A program made the position numbers and the translations under genes. Below are positions 30,574 to 33,073 of a stretch of DNA of 33,073 nucleotides, piece after piece. Source of the DNA: Dehalococcoidia bacterium (lineage in GTDB: Bacteria > Chloroflexota > Dehalococcoidia > DSTF01 > JACRBR01); the NCBI GenBank assembly GCA_040902535.1, contig JBBDXD010000028.1:53243-86315 (forward strand), written 5' to 3'. The notes below the pieces were generated by a model. It was not told the origin of the DNA and made no database searches. It saw only the letters and a list, made by a program, of their open reading frames with translations. The number at the start of each line of letters is the position of its first letter. Position 1 is the first letter of the stretch.

Positions 30574-31988
30574 GTGCTTTCCCAGAAGCGCCCGGCGCCG
30601 CCGCGCTTCGCCAGCAGTTCGCGCACTTCCAGCATGGCGGTGTACGTCGGAATGACGTGCAGCGTCTCCCCGGGCGGCGTTGCCGCGAGCGCCGCCTGTA
30701 AGGCACGCGAGGCATCGCGCTCGATCGGGATCGCGTCGCCGAAGCCCGCGTACTTGAGCCGCAGCGCGAGGTCCTCGGCGCGCGTCCCGGCGGCGAGCAC
30801 GAAGTCCGCCTGCGGCTGCAGCGTCTCGTAGTCGGTGTCCCAGATCCACGAGATATCACGCCCGTCGGCGATACCGTCGTTCAGGAAGAACACGAAGCGT
30901 TTGCGCCCGTCGCGCGCGGCGATCGAGCGCATCACCTGGTTGAGGCCCGTCGGGTTCTTGCCGAGCAGCACACGCACGTCGCGGCCGTCGATCGAAAAGC
31001 GCTCCTGGCGTCCGAACGCCGCGGAAAACCCGTCGAGCGCCCGCACGATCGCCGCGTGCGGCAGCCCGAGGGCGATCGCACCCGCCGCCGCGGCGAGCGC
31101 GTTGTACGCGTTGTAGAGCCCCGACAACGGCAGCGTCACCCGCAGGTCGCCGTCTGCCGTCTCGATAGTGAGCGCCGTCGCATCTTCGCGCATCTCGACC
31201 GACGTGACCCGCACGTCGGGCTGCGGCCGCGCGTTGCCGCACGCCGTGCATCGCCAGTGGCCGATGTGCCCGTAGAACGTCGCGCCGTACGCAAGCTCAG
31301 CGCCGCACTGCAGGCAGGCGCGAAAGTCCGACGCGTGCTCTTCCCCCGCACCCCCTGCCGACGCGTCATCGACCCCGTAGTACACCACACGCCCGGGCGC
31401 AGCACGCCCAAGATGCGCCACCGCAGGATCATCCGCGTTCAACACGACCATCATGCCTTTGCCGTTTGCTGTTTGCTGTTTGCTGTGCGCGAGAGCGAGC
31501 GCACTCACCCACGACTTCGCCACCGTATCGACCTCGCCGTAGCGGTCGAGTTGGTCGCGAAACAAATTCGTGAACACCGCGACGCGCAGGGCGACCGAAT
31601 CGACGATCTTGGGCAGCGTCGCCTCATCCACCTCGAGGATCGCGAGCCGGTTCGCTGCGTCGGGTATCGCGCCGGCAAGCGACGCCTCCTCGACGAGCAT
31701 CGCCGCGACGCCGCGCATGAGGTTAGAGCCGCTGCGGTTGTGCAGCGGCGAAAGCCCCGCCTCTGCGGCGATGCGGTTGAGCATCAGCGTCGTCGTCGTC
31801 TTGCCGTTCGTGCCGGTGACGGCGATCGCGCCGGCGCCCGCCTGCGCCGCCAGGTGCGCGACGATCCGCGGATCGAGGCGCTCCGCCGCAAGCCCGGCGA
31901 TCGCCGTACCGCCGCCGCGGCCGAGCAGGCGGCTCGCCGTGGCGGCAGCCTTCCCGGCCCAGACAGCAGCGACGGTGCGGGGATTCAT
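30570..31988 (-). CDS. murT: Lipid II isoglutaminyl synthase subunit MurT-like (Mur ligase)
   Basis: A 472-residue Mur ligase of the MurT type. The ATP loop is GTNGKTTTT (59-67) and the central domain has AILEVDEATLP, FTNLFRDQLDRYGEVD and VVLNADDP. A CxxC pair typical of MurT (C225/C228 and C247/C250) forms a zinc ribbon. The C-terminal DUF1727 domain shows FVFFLNDGIADGRDISWIWD (366-384) and VIPTYTAMLEVRELL. It activates the D-Glu carboxylate for amidation with GatD-supplied ammonia. Residues 166-178 (AHSKQQTANGKGM) are encoded by a heptad array and look like an insertion in a loop before VVLNADDP. TATAAC nine bases upstream and no ribosome site suggest a leaderless mRNA. Confidence 0.92.
   Translation of the reverse strand: MNPRTVAAVWAGKAAATASRLLGRGGGTAIAGLAAERLDPRIVAHLAAQAGAGAIAVTGTNGKTTTTLMLNRIAAEAGLSPLHNRSGSNLMRGVAAMLVEEASLAGAIPDAANRLAILEVDEATLPKIVDSVALRVAVFTNLFRDQLDRYGEVDTVAKSWVSALALAHSKQQTANGKGMMVVLNADDPAVAHLGRAAPGRVVYYGVDDASAGGAGEEHASDFRACLQCGAELAYGATFYGHIGHWRCTACGNARPQPDVRVTSVEMREDATALTIETADGDLRVTLPLSGLYNAYNALAAAAGAIALGLPHAAIVRALDGFSAAFGRQERFSIDGRDVRVLLGKNPTGLNQVMRSIAARDGRKRFVFFLNDGIADGRDISWIWDTDYETLQPQADFVLAAGTRAEDLALRLKYAGFGDAIPIERDASRALQAALAATPPGETLHVIPTYTAMLEVRELLAKRGGAGRFWEST
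31461..31488. repeat. Heptad array 8 inside the murT coding region
   Basis: Four 7-base units gccgttt, gctgttt, gctgttt, gctgtgc. On the coding strand this gives the Lys/Gln/Thr-rich loop at residues 169-178 of MurT. It is the only array wholly inside a coding sequence. Confidence 0.85.
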
Positions 31989-31997
31989 CTCGGTCAG

Positions 31998-32003
31998 GTT
32001 ATA
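31998..32003 (-). promoter_or_regulatory. -10 box (TATAAC) of murT-gatD
   Basis: TATAAC, 5/6 to consensus, ends nine bases before the murT ATG, with no ribosome site between. The -35 position falls inside the heptad array at 32007-32048, so array length changes do not alter the -10 but would change what lies at -35. Confidence 0.5.
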
Positions 32004-32006
32004 TCG

Positions 32007-32048
32007 GACGCGGGACGCGGGACGCGGGACGCGGGATGCGGGAAGCGG
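32007..32048. repeat. Heptad array 9 (gacgcgg x6) at the murT promoter
   Basis: Four perfect gacgcgg units, then gatgcgg and gaagcgg. The array directly abuts the murT -10 box. Its complement resembles arrays 1 and 10 (ttcccgc, atcccgc). Confidence 0.9.
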
Positions 32049-32057
32049 GACAGATTT

Positions 32058-32121
32058 GAACCGCAGAGCCGCCGAGACGCCGAAGGACTTCTAATGACGA
32101 GCGCGGGCTTTCAGCCCGCGC
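32058..32121 (+). repeat. Composite repeat, copy D: GAACCGC arm plus palindrome
   Basis: GAACCGCAGAGCCGCCGAGACGC starts the arm at 32058; CCGCCGAGACGC is shared exactly with copy B. The palindrome GCGCGGGC...GCCCGCGC lies at 32101-32121. It sits between heptad arrays 9 and 10, making a dense repeat cluster between murT and the SDR gene. Confidence 0.8.
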
Positions 32122-32143
32122 GGATTCGCACTGTCGACCTTCG

Positions 32144-32192
32144 TTCCCGCGTCCAGCCTCAAGCCTCCCGCTTCCCGCCTCCAACCTCAATG
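32144..32192. repeat. Heptad array 10 (ttcccgc/ctccaac), overlapping a stop codon
   Basis: Seven units: ttcccgc, gtccagc, ctcaagc, ctcccgc, ttcccgc, ctccaac, ctcaatg. The last unit covers the stop codon (32187-32189) of the SDR gene. Confidence 0.75.
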
Positions 32193-32972
32193 CATCTCCT
32201 GCCCGCCCGAAATATTGATCGCCTGCCCCGTCATGTAGTCCGCGTCGTCGCTCGCCAGGAACGTGATCACCTTTGCGACGTCCGCCGGGTAGCCGATGCG
32301 CCCCAGCGGGATCGTCGGCAGCACGTTGCCGATGAGTTGCTTGAACATCTCGTCCGTCGCCTCGAAGCCCATCCCCGCGCCGCGCAGCAGCGGCGTGTCG
32401 ATCGTGCCGGGGCAGACGCAGTTGACGTTGATCTTGTGCTGCCCGACTTCCTTCGCGAACGCCTGCGTGAACAGCACGATGCCCGCCTTCGACGCGCAGT
32501 ACGGCGTCAACAGGCCGTAGCCCGTCTTACCCGCCTGTGACGCGACGCTGATGATCCGCCCGCCGCCGCCCTGCTTGATGAACTGGATCGCCGCGAGCTT
32601 CGAGCAGAGGAAGACCGACTTCAGGTTGACGGCGATCGTGCGGTCCCACGCCTCCTCCGGCATGTTGACGATCGGCACGGGCGGATTGCCGATGCCGGCG
32701 TTGTTCACGAGGATGTCGAGCCGCCCGAAGCGCTCGATCGTCTTGTCGAAGAAGCGCTGCACGTCGCCGCTGACGCTGACGTCCCCCTGCAGCTGGATGT
32801 ACTCGACGCCCGTACCGGATTCCTCAAGTTGCTTTCCGGTGTCGTCGAGGTGCGACTGCTCGAGGTCGACGAGCGCGAGCTTCGCGCCCTCGCGCGCGAA
32901 CCGCAGCGCCGTCCCCTGCCCGATCCCGCGTCCGCCGCCGGTGATGATCGCAACCCTGTCCTTGAGCAGCAT
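32187..32972 (-). CDS. Short-chain dehydrogenase/reductase (FabG-like)
   Basis: A 261-residue classical SDR. TGGGRGIG (11-18) binds the NAD(P) pyrophosphate. D36 in LALVDLEQ suggests NAD(H) preference. NNAG (90-93) and the catalytic S145, Y158 and K162 (YCASK) are present. The C-terminus PLGRIGYPADVAKVITFLASDDADYMTGQAINISGGQEMH is typical. The substrate is unknown; 3-hydroxyacyl or other secondary alcohols are usual. ATG 32972 has AAGGGA upstream; the longer frame is not used. It is separated from murT by about 200 bases of repeats and is probably a separate transcript. The 101 bases from its start to the window end contain nothing recognised. Confidence 0.9.
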   Translation of the reverse strand: MLLKDRVAIITGGGRGIGQGTALRFAREGAKLALVDLEQSHLDDTGKQLEESGTGVEYIQLQGDVSVSGDVQRFFDKTIERFGRLDILVNNAGIGNPPVPIVNMPEEAWDRTIAVNLKSVFLCSKLAAIQFIKQGGGGRIISVASQAGKTGYGLLTPYCASKAGIVLFTQAFAKEVGQHKINVNCVCPGTIDTPLLRGAGMGFEATDEMFKQLIGNVLPTIPLGRIGYPADVAKVITFLASDDADYMTGQAINISGGQEMH

Positions 32973-33073
32973 GTGTTGTCCCTTCCGCGAATGCCTGGTC
33001 GTGCCGAGAGTCTCTCGGGCGAAGCGGTAGGGGGCAAGCTGGTGGTACAACCGAGCGCCGGGGTTTACCCCCC

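Overview
This is a high-GC bacterial chromosomal window holding about 35 genes. The best guess for the source is a Chloroflexota lineage, perhaps Dehalococcoidia-like and probably from environmental DNA. Three things support this: a cohesin-domain surface protein with a long Pro/Thr stalk, a MurT/GatD pair beside an LPXTG-type surface protein, and single-chain class II GlyRS. The lineage is an inference; no 16S gene is present.

Layout. 1-307: interspersed repeats. 304-1056 (-): a cysteine-less peroxiredoxin-like protein followed by a small zinc-ribbon protein. 1184-5684: a cohesin-domain surface protein (-) divergent from two tandem GT39-type membrane glycosyltransferases (+). 5889-6770 (-): a c-di-AMP receptor (PII-like) and a DinB-fold protein. 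7023-8387 (+): glycyl-tRNA synthetase. 8486-10737 (-): a DUF4242/class III nucleotidyl cyclase fusion and a class III CoA-transferase. 10873-11127: a decayed substrate-binding-protein fragment.

11228-15531 (-) is the translation/transcription block. A near-consensus promoter drives tRNA-Thr(TGT), tRNA-Thr(GGT), tuf, rpmG, secE, nusG, rplK and rplA. The block ends at a terminator directly after rplA, with no rplJ or rplL.

15644-20382 (-): an LPDTG-anchored protein, a PRC-barrel protein, an unknown protein, a DUF1028 protein, an acidic-tailed unknown protein, and a toxin-antitoxin pair whose ParE/RelE toxin is frameshifted. 20490-25824 (+): an SRPBCC gene behind a structured leader with an intrinsic terminator, then an epoxide-hydrolase-like/SDR/unknown operon, a PPOX flavoprotein and a methyltransferase. 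25863-28919 (-): PrsW-like protease, a frameshifted Rrf2 regulator, and an AHSA1/ArsR pair with visible operators. 29231-32972: a GYD-like small protein (+), then SDR, murT and gatD (-).

The most distinctive non-gene feature is a set of arrays with a strict 7-bp period but different sequences. They lie in many intergenic gaps, over two stop codons and inside murT. A second family is a palindrome (GCGCGGGC...GCCCGCGC) joined to a GAACCGC/CGCAGAGGCG arm. Several promoters place a -10 hexamer 6-9 bp from the start codon with no Shine-Dalgarno (SD) sequence, suggesting leaderless mRNAs.
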